Of a stretch of 64,000 bases of DNA, positions 17,356-26,365 are shown in pieces. Made by a program: the position numbers and the translations under genes. Below the pieces are notes generated by a model, which was given only the letters and a program-made list of their open reading frames with translations, had not been told where the DNA came from and did not search any database. Position 1 is the stretch's first letter. Each line of letters opens with the position of its first letter. This stretch comes from JAUIET01 sp964352475 (GTDB lineage: Bacteria > Pseudomonadota > Gammaproteobacteria > Pseudomonadales > JAUIET01), in the NCBI GenBank assembly GCA_964352475.1, contig CAYGSL010000011.1, positions 36,473-100,472 on the forward strand, given 5' to 3'.

Positions 17356-19749
17356 CTAGCGCGTGTTCAGTTTTTCTGAACTGACCGAATTAGCCTCAAC
17401 ATCGGCCCGGTAAAACCAAAGTCGTTTGCGCTGAAAGTCGTTGTACATATCAAACTGATTGCCAAAGTTCGGGCCTTTCTCAGCCTTTGGGCTGATAAAG
17501 CCACTGTTGCCTGGTGGCACCACTTCATAGCCAATTATTTTGTCTTCTTGCAGCACCACCATATTGTTTTCAGTGCCGCGGTTTTGTTCTATCGGAGCCA
17601 GCATGGCAGAGCTTTCCAGTGTTTGCGGTATACCCAGAAAGTTCTTATGGGTGAAAGGGCGGGGCGCATTGGCCATTTGCCAATCAGCCGGATTGTCGCC
17701 ATGACTTGCCAATAAGGCGTCATACACCGATTTGAGTGTGTTGGCGATTGTTTGACTAGCAGATTGGCCGTTAAGAAAGTCAAACCCACTTCGTCCATTC
17801 AGCGCCTCTACAAGCGTTTTTAATCCAGTAGAAATATTAACGCCAGAGCCGGTTGGTGAACCCTCAGTTGGGTACCCCGTTGTTTGGAACCATGGGAAGG
17901 CATCACCAAGATCATCGGCAAGAACGTCTCTGAGCAATTGCTGTAAAAAGCTCTGAAACAATAGGGTACCAGGGCCGTCATAGAACCCATCAGCGTCAGC
18001 ATCACGCGAGTGCCTATCCCATTCGGACAATAGTTGCTGCGCACTCTTAACTGAGCTGCTCGAATGCTGCTGTGCGGCAGCGTCTATCAAAGGTAGAAAA
18101 TAGCGTACATTGATGTCCGCGTAAGAGCTGGCTTCAACAAGATCCCAGGCTTGTTCGGGGCCCATTTTTTCCTGCGCCTCTATGGCCGTGTGCAGGTAAT
18201 CAACCCGGTCAGCGGTAGACCAGGAATACCAGAATTCATCCGGATTCAGTACACCTTGTGCGGGCTTGTTGTTCCAGTTAGCGATGTAACCGGATTCGGG
18301 GTTCACTTTGTGTGGGTTGTTTGAAAAGCTCTGCGTGGCTCCCCAATTGCTGCTGCCATCACCGTTGCTGGGAAACCGATTGTCGGCACCCGCACTGCGC
18401 GCGGGGTAGTGGCCGACAAACGCGTAGGCAATATTGCCTTTGCGGTCTGCGTAATACCAGTTAATGTTCAGTGCGGCGTCGTCGGCGTATTCAAGCCACT
18501 CTTCCGGAGTGCTGGCCCGTCCCGAATGCATCCAGGCCAGCATCGATTGCAATTCCTTGCCGTCCCAGGCTCTCCGTTTGGCGTAGGCAACGCCGTTATC
18601 TTCATCAAAATGCGTGACCTGTCCGTGTACGCTTCTACGCACTGTGATTTCTCTTTCCTCGCTATCAAGCACTGTGATTGTTTCAGCGCGTTGCTCAAAA
18701 CCTATGTATTCGCCTTTATACCAATATTGATTTTTGTTTTCAGGGTTCAGTTTTAGCTCAAACAAATCGACAATGTCGCCGGCACCCCAGGTGCTGCCCC
18801 AGGCGATATCTGCATTGTGCCCGAACAAGATCACAGGGTAGGCAAACGGCGTGTTGCCGACAATATCGAAACCGGCACCGTGCAAGCCGATGGAATAGAC
18901 GTAGGCCGGCACATACCAGCCAAATTGTGGTCCGTTCACCAATATCGAATTTGCGCCACTGGCCTTATCTGGACCTAATACAAAACAGTTGCTAAAGCCG
19001 GTGGCAATATCGGAAGGCGAAGCGCGCACAGACGCTGCGTGCGCACTTACTGCGTGAATTGACGAAGCTTGCTTAACGCTGCTGCTCGCCTGCCAATCGT
19101 TTGAGCTGATCGATGTGGGTGTGTCTTGCGTGTACCTAGGATTCAAGTCGTCAAAGATTGACATCGCCGTCTCGGCACCATGTGCTTCTGTGAGAATGTC
19201 AAGGATGCGGGCGTTATCGAGTTCGGTGTTGTAGTCGCCAAAGCGGTTGACCATGGTACCTATAAATACCATGGCCACATCAAAGGCTGTCCACTCGCCA
19301 GGTGCGAAATTGAATTCACTGAATTCAAGTGGCAGCAAAGTGTTTGGTGATTTGTTTATGCGCGCAAGCCATGTGTTCATGCCAGCGGCGTAGCCTTCAA
19401 AAACCGCAAGATCATCTTCAGCTAGACCACTCAATTGTTCACGAATGGATTGAGGTGAGTACAGGTGCCGCGTTTGTTCGTCAAAATCTGCGTAGTCTGA
19501 GCCTAACACTTCGGCGACTGTACCGACCGCGCTGCGCCTGGCCATTTCCATTTGAAACAAACGGTCTTGCGCCACCGCATAACCATAACCAAAAAACACG
19601 TCATATACAGTGTTCGCGTAAACATGCGCAGTGCCATATTCATCGCGGATAATTTCCACCTCGCCGTTCGCAAGGGAGTTTGACAGTGGCTGGTTATTGC
19701 AGGCCGTAATGCAAAATGTGGCACAGATAATTAAAACGATTTTTTTCAT
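17356..19749 (-). CDS. Penicillin-acylase-family lipoprotein (Ntn hydrolase)
   Basis: This 797-residue precursor is exported by a lipoprotein signal (ITAC, Cys17). The alpha part has the family sequence YGTAHVYANTVYDVFFGYGYAVAQDRLFQMEMARR at about 39-72. A low-complexity Ser/Ala linker (about 221-248) precedes the mature beta-chain nucleophile Ser253 in GFSNCFVLG. Such enzymes cleave acyl side chains from amides; penicillin G acylase releases phenylacetate. A terminator-like hairpin ends only about 8 bases before the start codon and there is no clear ribosome-binding site. It may therefore be expressed by read-through. The substrate cannot be read from sequence. Confidence 0.9.
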   Translation of the reverse strand: MKKIVLIICATFCITACNNQPLSNSLANGEVEIIRDEYGTAHVYANTVYDVFFGYGYAVAQDRLFQMEMARRSAVGTVAEVLGSDYADFDEQTRHLYSPQSIREQLSGLAEDDLAVFEGYAAGMNTWLARINKSPNTLLPLEFSEFNFAPGEWTAFDVAMVFIGTMVNRFGDYNTELDNARILDILTEAHGAETAMSIFDDLNPRYTQDTPTSISSNDWQASSSVKQASSIHAVSAHAASVRASPSDIATGFSNCFVLGPDKASGANSILVNGPQFGWYVPAYVYSIGLHGAGFDIVGNTPFAYPVILFGHNADIAWGSTWGAGDIVDLFELKLNPENKNQYWYKGEYIGFEQRAETITVLDSEEREITVRRSVHGQVTHFDEDNGVAYAKRRAWDGKELQSMLAWMHSGRASTPEEWLEYADDAALNINWYYADRKGNIAYAFVGHYPARSAGADNRFPSNGDGSSNWGATQSFSNNPHKVNPESGYIANWNNKPAQGVLNPDEFWYSWSTADRVDYLHTAIEAQEKMGPEQAWDLVEASSYADINVRYFLPLIDAAAQQHSSSSVKSAQQLLSEWDRHSRDADADGFYDGPGTLLFQSFLQQLLRDVLADDLGDAFPWFQTTGYPTEGSPTGSGVNISTGLKTLVEALNGRSGFDFLNGQSASQTIANTLKSVYDALLASHGDNPADWQMANAPRPFTHKNFLGIPQTLESSAMLAPIEQNRGTENNMVVLQEDKIIGYEVVPPGNSGFISPKAEKGPNFGNQFDMYNDFQRKRLWFYRADVEANSVSSEKLNTR

Positions 19750-19756
19750 AACAAAA

Positions 19757-19781
19757 AAAGGCGCGTTATTAGCGCGCCTTT
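19757..19781 (-). terminator. Rho-independent terminator after TonB receptor gene
   Basis: On the minus strand a 9-base perfect stem (AAAGGCGCG / CGCGCCTTT) with a 7-base loop is followed by a run of T. It lies 28 bases after the TonB receptor stop and 7 bases before the acylase start, so it could attenuate or separate the two genes. Confidence 0.85.
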
Positions 19782-19809
19782 AATCCTGATTCACGTAGCG
19801 AAAGAGCGT

Positions 19810-22056
19810 TTACATACTCCAGGTGGCAGTTACACCATAAGTTCGAGGCGCGCCCCAAACACCAATAACGCCCGGTCCAATCACGTAACTGTGCGAGATG
19901 TAGTCTTCCTCTGCGAGGTTTTTGCCCCATAAAGCGATTTCCAGATTTTCATTGGTAGACGTCCATGCCAAGCGTGCATCAATCAGGTCATGCTCGTCAA
20001 TACGGGTGCGCTGGTCCAGATAGTCAGTGATCTGTCTGTCCACATGACTTAGCTCAATACGGAAGTCATAAGTGCCATGATTGGTTGGCAGCATGTACTT
20101 GGCTGCAATGTTATAGGAGTTTTCTGGCGCCTGACGAAGGTCACTGCCAGAGGCATCGATAGCGCCAGCAGCGGTTTCGATCACCAGGTCATTTACTTCG
20201 GTATCAAGATACGCGTAGTTGCCAGTGATCTGAACGTTGTCGCCAATATTCCAAACAAAATCCAGCTCTATGCCCTGAATATCAGCCGTACCGATATTGG
20301 CGGTCACAAAGGTACCAAACGCAGAACCTGCAACCGGACCAAAGCGAACAATCTGCAGGTCTTCGTAGTCCGTCAGAAAAGCCGTGGCATTCAGTCGCAG
20401 CGTGTTATCAAACAAGTCACCTTTGAAACCTAATTCATAGTTCAAAGCGGTTTCAGGTTCTACCGGATCACCGGCAACCGCTTCAATACCTTGCGAGCCA
20501 GCGAAGCCACCGCTCTTGAATCCTTTGGACGCTGTTGCAAACAACATAATTCCGTCGCTAGGCCGATATTGCAAAGACACCATAGGAGAGAAGTCATCCC
20601 AGTCATCATTAGGCGTGACTGTGAACGACTCAGCAACAATATTCAGGCTGCCACCCACACCCTGGCACTCCGCAAAGTTCTCAAACGGCGTACCCGTTCG
20701 ATCGCCACCGCAATCTACAGACGTTGCCAGGTAGTCTTTTTCATCCAATGTATAGCGTGCACCAAACGTCAGTGCAAGGGCTTCACTGATGTCCCAGGTG
20801 CCTTGGCCATAAATGGCATAGCTGTTGGTTTCATTCACTGTGCGGGTGTATTCATTGCCGATAATGGCCTGTGAGCCAACGTCCTGAACAACAAAGCCGT
20901 TATACGTTCCTGCCGCGGTAATTTTGAACTGCTCGGTGCGGTCGGTTTCCTCGCGAAAGTAGTACAGACCAGCTGTGTAATTGAAGTTTCCGTCCAGATT
21001 AGACGTCCAGCGCAGTTCCTGAGAGAAAGTATCAATGTCTTCAATGATGTCGTCGAATACTTCATCAAATGGCAAGCCGATGGCGCCGAGGCCTGCGCCC
21101 ACAGACTGCATTTCCCAGTCAGCTTCCGCGTGGCGGAAAGCGGTAATCGTGGTCAGCGTGCCATTGTTGAACTCAATGTCACCCTGAAGGCTTATGCCAT
21201 TGGCTTCACGTTTTGAAAAGCCGTCAGCGGGTGAGGCTTGCTGCCTGGCACGCGTCACGCCATTTGCCGCGGCAATTTCTACCACAGGGGCATTGCTTTC
21301 GATTGCTGTACGGCCCATGTCGTTGCGGTCGTCGTCCATCCAATCGGCTGACAATAGCCAGTCGCTGGACTCTGTAGAGAAACGTAACTGGCCGCGAAGC
21401 GAGGTTTGGTCTTCGTCTTGCAGCTTGGTACCTAGTACCAGGTTGTCCACGTAACCATCGTGCTCACGGTGACTCAAAGTCAGCTTGCCGGCTACCGAAT
21501 CTGAGAGCGGGCCACTGATGAAACCTTGATATCGAAGTATGCCTTCGTTACCAACTGTCAGGCCAATTTTGCCACTCAACTCATCGGCCGGCTTCTGCGA
21601 TACAACGCTGATCGCGCCGCCGATCGAGTTGCGTCCAAACAAGGTGCCTTGCGGTCCTTTCAATACTTCAATTCGCTCAAGATCGAACATATCAAAATTG
21701 ATTGAAGCAAGGCGTCCTATGTAAACGCCGTCCAGAAACAAGCCAACCGAGTTATCCAGGCCTGCACCGTCATCCACCGAGCTGATGCCCCGCATGGAGA
21801 TCAAAGACTGTCCTGCTGCGAATTCGCTGTACGACATACCGGGTACATGTAAAGCAATAGTGGCCGCATCAAATATATCTGCTTCCTTCAACTCATCCGC
21901 ACCAATGGCGGTAACAGTGATTGGTACGTCTTGAACGTTTTGCTCGCGGTGTTGAGAAGTAACAATGATTTCCTCCAACTCGCCTGCTGTTACCAGGCTG
22001 GAGCAAAGAACGGGCGCCGTCAGTAAGGCAGCGTACTTGCGGGTAGTTATAGCCAT
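19810..22056 (-). CDS. TonB-dependent outer-membrane receptor, PaaX-type operator upstream
   Basis: The 748-residue receptor has a signal peptide, a TonB-box-like segment (EEIIVTSQHR near residues 28-37), the plug sequences VLKGPQGTLFGRNSIGGAISVVS near 130-152 and a barrel ending in the usual aromatic-rich strand (TYGVTATWSM). It should import a large or scarce ligand in a proton-motive-force-dependent way. It starts after a good ribosome-binding site (GAGGAAA). The promoter region holds an operator identical in geometry to those of paaZ and paaA, so I infer that the ligand is related to phenylacetate. Next in the same direction are the acylase and aminotransferase. Confidence 0.9.
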   Translation of the reverse strand: MAITTRKYAALLTAPVLCSSLVTAGELEEIIVTSQHREQNVQDVPITVTAIGADELKEADIFDAATIALHVPGMSYSEFAAGQSLISMRGISSVDDGAGLDNSVGLFLDGVYIGRLASINFDMFDLERIEVLKGPQGTLFGRNSIGGAISVVSQKPADELSGKIGLTVGNEGILRYQGFISGPLSDSVAGKLTLSHREHDGYVDNLVLGTKLQDEDQTSLRGQLRFSTESSDWLLSADWMDDDRNDMGRTAIESNAPVVEIAAANGVTRARQQASPADGFSKREANGISLQGDIEFNNGTLTTITAFRHAEADWEMQSVGAGLGAIGLPFDEVFDDIIEDIDTFSQELRWTSNLDGNFNYTAGLYYFREETDRTEQFKITAAGTYNGFVVQDVGSQAIIGNEYTRTVNETNSYAIYGQGTWDISEALALTFGARYTLDEKDYLATSVDCGGDRTGTPFENFAECQGVGGSLNIVAESFTVTPNDDWDDFSPMVSLQYRPSDGIMLFATASKGFKSGGFAGSQGIEAVAGDPVEPETALNYELGFKGDLFDNTLRLNATAFLTDYEDLQIVRFGPVAGSAFGTFVTANIGTADIQGIELDFVWNIGDNVQITGNYAYLDTEVNDLVIETAAGAIDASGSDLRQAPENSYNIAAKYMLPTNHGTYDFRIELSHVDRQITDYLDQRTRIDEHDLIDARLAWTSTNENLEIALWGKNLAEEDYISHSYVIGPGVIGVWGAPRTYGVTATWSM

Positions 22057-22083
22057 GCTAATTTCCTCGATTAAATAACAAAG

Positions 22084-22122
22084 TGATACAAAAAATATTA
22101 TTTTAAGCTTAAAACGGTATCA
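22084..22122. promoter_or_regulatory. PaaX-type operator upstream of TonB receptor gene
   Basis: The perfect repeat TGATAC (22084-22089), 27 bases, GTATCA (22117-22122) is centred about 47 bases before the receptor start. Sequence and spacing are the same as the paaA operator. The core is AT-rich. No strong -35 box is seen at the position used in the paaZ and paaA promoters. Confidence 0.7.
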
Positions 22123-22200
22123 TATAATAGTAGTTGCCAGAAGCTGTCAATAGTTATCTGCCTTCATGGCAAGGGATGGTCGCAAATGGCATGCGAGCAT

Positions 22201-23649
22201 TTACCGCTCATTTACCGAATGGGCGAAAAGTTCTTCAATTGCCAAAGCAATGCCCAACACCTCGCGGTCACTACCGGCCGGACCGTCAATCTCAAGACCC
22301 ACAGGCAAGCCGTCGCAACCGCTGCTGATCGGCAGGCTTACTCCAGGAATGCCGGCAATACTCGCTGGATCGGTATTGTGGATATACGAAGGAAAGGTTG
22401 GTGCTTTGCTGCCATTTAGATCCACCGTTTCTACCGAGCCTTTAATAGGCCGGGCTGGTAATTTGGTGGTTGGAAACACCATGCCAGCTAACTGATTCTG
22501 CTCGAAGTACAGCGCGTACAATTGCTGCAAGCGGGTTAAGGCCAGTAAGGCCTGCTGATAGGTTTCTTCAGGGACAGCTGTTGCAGGTGTTGTTGCACCC
22601 GCAAAAACCGTTTGCACATCAGGGCTTGCAACGCCAGCAACAAGGTCTGCAAGGCTAAGCCCAGTGTCGTATTTCGCCAAATAAGTCGTTAAATCACGAA
22701 TCGCTTCAAATAACGCTATAGGGAAACCGCTGCGTGCCAGTAAGTCCGCAAGCTCGGGTACTTCGGCTTCAACCAGTTCAACGCCGACACTTTGCAAACG
22801 TTCCAGCGCGTTGTTTGTACACTGCTCCACGTGCGGGTCGAGTTCTGAATAGAAGTAGGCTCGATCAACACCTAATCTAAGGCCATCAAGGTTGATCTGA
22901 GGTAAACCCAATGCATCGCCTGAAATCACCGCATCAAGTTTTGCCAGCATCGAGATATTCGCTGCGATTGGCCCAATAGTGTCGCGCGTATCCGACACTG
23001 GCGTCACCGCACCAGTAGGGTATCGACCACTGCTTGGCCTGAACCCGGCCACGCCGGTAAGCGCAGGTGGAATACGAACTGAACCGCCTGTGTCAGTGCC
23101 CAGACCGGCCTCAACGATGCCAGCTGCAACCGCCGCGGCCGTGCCACCGCTGCTACCGCCAGCAAACGTCATTGGATTAGCAGGGTTGCGCACCGGCCCA
23201 AATGCCGTGTTATCACTGGTAATACCGAAAGCAAGCTCATGCATATTCGCCTTGCCCAAAACAATAGCGCCCGCTTTTTTAAGCCGCGCTATCACCGGGT
23301 TGTCCTCAGTCGGTACAAAGTTCTTTAGCGCAGGTGTTCCAGCCGTATTTGGCAAGCCTGCCACATGAATATTGTCTTTTATCGCCAAAAGCACGCCGTG
23401 CAGTGGACCTTTCTCACCCTTGCTTTCATCAGCCCGCCTGGCCGCTCGCAACGCGCCTTCTTCATCAATCGTGATGAAGGCATTCAAATTTGACAACAAC
23501 TCCGCTCGCTGCAAAGCCTGCTGAACTTTTAGTTCCATGGCCCCAGTTTCCGCAGCCGCCAATGCCTCTGCGCCTTGTTTCGCCGTTTCCTGCTTTCCGC
23601 AAGCAGCAAGGCTGGCGAACAAACATGCCACAATGAATAGTCGGTACAC
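22201..23649 (-). CDS. Amidase-signature family lipoprotein
   Basis: The 482-residue protein has a lipoprotein signal (LAACG, Cys17), so it acts outside the cytoplasm. The Ser-cisSer-Lys triad of the amidase signature family is present: lysine in LLAIKDNI near residue 93, serine in TDTGGSVRIP near 190, and the glycine-rich GGSSGG motif near 168. Such enzymes hydrolyse carboxamides to acid and ammonia or amine. The start is a GTG with ribosome-binding sequence GGGAGAG. It precedes the TonB receptor and is divergent from the LuxR gene. Possible substrates in this context are arylacetamides, but this is inference. Confidence 0.9.
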   Translation of the reverse strand: MYRLFIVACLFASLAACGKQETAKQGAEALAAAETGAMELKVQQALQRAELLSNLNAFITIDEEGALRAARRADESKGEKGPLHGVLLAIKDNIHVAGLPNTAGTPALKNFVPTEDNPVIARLKKAGAIVLGKANMHELAFGITSDNTAFGPVRNPANPMTFAGGSSGGTAAAVAAGIVEAGLGTDTGGSVRIPPALTGVAGFRPSSGRYPTGAVTPVSDTRDTIGPIAANISMLAKLDAVISGDALGLPQINLDGLRLGVDRAYFYSELDPHVEQCTNNALERLQSVGVELVEAEVPELADLLARSGFPIALFEAIRDLTTYLAKYDTGLSLADLVAGVASPDVQTVFAGATTPATAVPEETYQQALLALTRLQQLYALYFEQNQLAGMVFPTTKLPARPIKGSVETVDLNGSKAPTFPSYIHNTDPASIAGIPGVSLPISSGCDGLPVGLEIDGPAGSDREVLGIALAIEELFAHSVNER

Positions 23650-23664
23650 ATTTCTCTCCCAATA

Positions 23665-23706
23665 CTGTTTAAACAGACTACGATACCCGCTTAGCCCGCT
23701 GTATCA
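23665..23706. promoter_or_regulatory. Palindromes in the luxR/amidase divergent region
   Basis: A perfect 12-base palindrome CTGTTTAAACAG is at 23665-23676. A second inverted repeat GATAC (23682-23686), 14 bases, GTATC (23701-23705) follows. Both lie in the 108 bases between the two divergent starts and are good candidates for binding by the LuxR-type regulator. The GATAC arms recall the PaaX-type half-sites, but the spacing (20, not 33) differs. Confidence 0.4.
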
Positions 23707-23757
23707 TCAATTTTGTTGATTTACGCGCCTGAAAAATGCGCAGATAGTGTCAATACC

Positions 23758-24534
23758 ATGAATCTGGAACAAAAAGAATGGCGCCAACTTCTCGCCGTCA
23801 TAGAGCATCTGAACAACAGCCTCGATGACCGCGAGATTAGAGAAAATACCGGCAAAGAGCTGCTGGATCTTTTGCACGCTGATCACTTCGCCTCATACGT
23901 GTGGAACAGCGACGCACAGGAATTCAGTAACCCCGTGTTCCTGAACATGTCCGCCGACAATCTCAATCTCTACGAGCAGTACTATCAATTTCACGACCCA
24001 ATAACGCACAAGTTGCAGCGCCATAAAAAAGCGGTCTCGGTAAACCAGGTTATCGCCCAGGAAGATTTGGTAAAAACAGAATTCTTCAATGACTTCCTGC
24101 ACAAGGACGGCTTGTTCTATGGAATCAATATCTACGTATTCGACAACGCCGACCAGAATATAGGTGACTTCAGAGTGTGGCGCTCAAAAGGCCGCGAGAA
24201 CTTCGGTCAACGCGAGCTGGACATTTTGAACATGATTGCACCGCATTTCAGAAACGCCATGCGCAATATCTCGTTTGCAAAACACGCCCCACCAGAACGA
24301 GACCTTGCCGCAACGCGACGTTTTTTGTCTGACAGGCTGCTGCTCACCAGGCGCGAACTGGATGTCGCGGTTTTATTGTTGGAAGGGAAGCCAGATAAAA
24401 TACTGTGCGATGATTTGCATATATCCATGGCGACTTTGCGAACTCATATACAGAATATTTTTCACAAAGCGGATGTGAACAGTCGAAGTGAGTTTTTTAG
24501 CAAGGTATTGCTTAAACCGGATTCAAGCCACTAA
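23758..24534 (+). CDS. LuxR-family transcriptional regulator
   Basis: The 258-residue protein has a C-terminal LuxR-type helix-turn-helix (about 193-250; LLTRRELDVAVLLLEGK and SMATLRTHIQNIFHKA). The N-terminal 190 residues look like a GAF/PAS-type sensor rather than a phosphoacceptor receiver or an autoinducer domain I can recognise. I chose the ATG at 23758. The frame is open to a TTG 45 bases earlier, but without support. Divergent placement next to the amidase suggests that it controls the amidase-TonB-acylase block. Confidence 0.82.
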   Translation: MNLEQKEWRQLLAVIEHLNNSLDDREIRENTGKELLDLLHADHFASYVWNSDAQEFSNPVFLNMSADNLNLYEQYYQFHDPITHKLQRHKKAVSVNQVIAQEDLVKTEFFNDFLHKDGLFYGINIYVFDNADQNIGDFRVWRSKGRENFGQRELDILNMIAPHFRNAMRNISFAKHAPPERDLAATRRFLSDRLLLTRRELDVAVLLLEGKPDKILCDDLHISMATLRTHIQNIFHKADVNSRSEFFSKVLLKPDSSH

Positions 24535-24651
24535 AAAAACTCTTTCCACAGACTTGCAGACAGCACCAAAGTAGATTTCATTCAAGCAGACACTCTTGTA
24601 AAGTGCGTATAATAGGGGCTCATTTAGCGCTACCAACTGCTGGAAATATTT

Positions 24652-25494
24652 ATGTCTGACTCGTCAAGCTACGTTCCCCCAAAAGTCTGGACCTGGGACG
24701 CCGAAAGCGGCGGCCGATTTGCAAACATAAACCGACCTATTGCGGGTGCCACTCACGACAAGGAACTGCCGGTTGGCGAACATGATCTGCAGCTGTACTC
24801 ATTGGCGACACCGAACGGAGTTAAAGTCACTGTGTTGCTGGAAGAATTGCTTGAGATGGGCAAGAGTGAGGCCGAATACGACGCCTACCTGATTAACATC
24901 GGTGAAGGTGAACAATTCGGAAGCGGGTTTGTAGACATAAATCCCAACTCAAAAATCCCCGCCTTGCTTGATCGCAGCACTGATCCCGGCACCCGCGTAT
25001 TTGAGTCCGGTGCGATCATGATTTACCTCGCAGAAAAATTTGGCGCGTTTTATCCAACGGATCCTTCAGCGCGCGCGGAATGTCTTTCCTGGCTGATGTG
25101 GCAAATGGGCAGTGCACCGTTCCTGGGTGGTGGCTTTGGTCACTTCTACGCCTATGCGCCTGAAAAATACGAATATCCGATTAATCGATACGCCATGGAA
25201 GTAAAACGCCAGCTGGATGTACTGGATCAAAATCTGGCGAAACGCGAATTCATGTGCGGTGACGATTACAACATCTCGGACATGGCCATTTACTCCTGGT
25301 ACGGCGGTTTGGTTCTCAAGAACATTTACGAAGCGTCTGAGTTTCTTGATGTTGCTTCCTATACCCACGTAATGCGTTGGGCCAAAGCGATAGATGAGCG
25401 ACCTGCAGTAAAACGTGGGCGACGGGTGAATCGCGGCTGGGGAGATGAGGAAACCCGAGTGGTAGAACGCCACAGCGCCGCCGACTTCAAGTAG
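24652..25494 (+). CDS. Glutathione S-transferase, YghU-type
   Basis: This 280-residue cytoplasmic protein has the N-terminal extension and thioredoxin-like domain of YghU/YfcG disulphide-bond oxidoreductases. The segments TPNGVKVTVLLEELLE, NPNSKIPALLD and FESGAIMIYLAEKFG are in order at about 51-130. An all-helical C-terminal domain follows, with FMCGDDYNISDMAIYSW. It would use glutathione in disulphide or peroxide reduction. It stands alone and its end overlaps the convergent kinase gene by 8 bases. Confidence 0.88.
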   Translation: MSDSSSYVPPKVWTWDAESGGRFANINRPIAGATHDKELPVGEHDLQLYSLATPNGVKVTVLLEELLEMGKSEAEYDAYLINIGEGEQFGSGFVDINPNSKIPALLDRSTDPGTRVFESGAIMIYLAEKFGAFYPTDPSARAECLSWLMWQMGSAPFLGGGFGHFYAYAPEKYEYPINRYAMEVKRQLDVLDQNLAKREFMCGDDYNISDMAIYSWYGGLVLKNIYEASEFLDVASYTHVMRWAKAIDERPAVKRGRRVNRGWGDEETRVVERHSAADFK

Positions 25495-26365
25495 AGGACG
25501 TTGGTTCAGGCAGTTCGGTGTCGAGCTGCCTGGCAAGACAGCGCAAATCATTCATTTTTGCAGCCAGTGATGGCCAGAAAGTTTCGCCATACTTCGCAAG
25601 ATGCCACAGCATGTCTCCCCAAAGCAGCGCGATTTGTGAAGAGAAGAATATGGCGTCTGCAATTTTCATTTCCAGGCCAGGCTGGTAGGCATTTAGGAAC
25701 AGCCTGGATTGCTCGGTATCCAGATTCAGATAATAGATAATGGATGCAAGATCAAACCAGGGGTTATGCCACTGTGCAAACTCCCAGTCTATGAATAAGG
25801 CGCGCCCGTCTTTGATAAAACAATTTTCTGCAACCAGATCATTGTGACAAAAACATCGCTCGGTAGGGTCGTTCGCGTAGGCGCTCAAAATTTCCTGCAA
25901 GGCAAGATGAATCAGCGTCGCACTGCTACCCGCTGCGGGCAAATACTGATCGCACCAGTAAAAAATATCGAATGCACCGGTTTGTTTGGCAATTGAAGCG
26001 GCCGGTGTGGAATGCATTGCGTGCAAAGAAAATGCCAGTGCGTGTAAATCGCTGTCTTTGATTTTCTGTTCTGCCAGACTACGATCGCCGACGTACTCCA
26101 TTAGGCAGTAATTGGTCTCCGCTGATTCGAAAATTATTGATGGGGAAATATTGATGTCCGCCGCCCAGCGTTGTGCCGCTAATGCCTTATCAGCGCCGGA
26201 TGTAAACGCTTTCAATACCAGGTAGCGGTTTGTGGTTTCAATCAGCGCCGTTTTGTGATTTAGCCCGGCATCAAACTGCCTGACAATTTCAGGCTCGCCG
26301 GCAACCGGCCACTGCTGCCAGTCACGCAATGCAGACTCCAGAGCAGGGTCAGGCGGCGCGTTCAT
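25487..26365 (-). CDS. APH/choline-kinase-family kinase, probable thiamine kinase
   Basis: The 292-residue protein belongs to the aminoglycoside-phosphotransferase fold. It has the catalytic loop CFCHNDLVAENCF (residues about 174-186) and the metal-binding ALFIDWEFAQWHNPWFDLA just after. It is the last gene of the riboswitch-controlled operon and overlaps pnuT by 17 bases. Context therefore points to phosphorylation of imported thiamine (ThiK role) and not to antibiotic resistance. Thiamine monophosphate would then need ThiL elsewhere. Confidence 0.8.
   Translation of the reverse strand: MNAPPDPALESALRDWQQWPVAGEPEIVRQFDAGLNHKTALIETTNRYLVLKAFTSGADKALAAQRWAADINISPSIIFESAETNYCLMEYVGDRSLAEQKIKDSDLHALAFSLHAMHSTPAASIAKQTGAFDIFYWCDQYLPAAGSSATLIHLALQEILSAYANDPTERCFCHNDLVAENCFIKDGRALFIDWEFAQWHNPWFDLASIIYYLNLDTEQSRLFLNAYQPGLEMKIADAIFFSSQIALLWGDMLWHLAKYGETFWPSLAAKMNDLRCLARQLDTELPEPTSST

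Noticed and set aside
17356..19749. Penicillin-acylase-family gene as an antibiotic resistance gene
   Set aside because: The family acts on many amides, and context points to nutrient scavenging; no resistance genes are nearby.
23681..23706. A fourth PaaX-type operator before the amidase gene
   Set aside because: The half-sites CGATAC and GTATCA are 20, not 33, bases apart and the left one is imperfect. I list it only as a palindrome.
25487..26365. APH-fold kinase as an aminoglycoside resistance gene
   Set aside because: It is the last gene of a TPP-riboswitch operon beside pnuT, which indicates a vitamin kinase.
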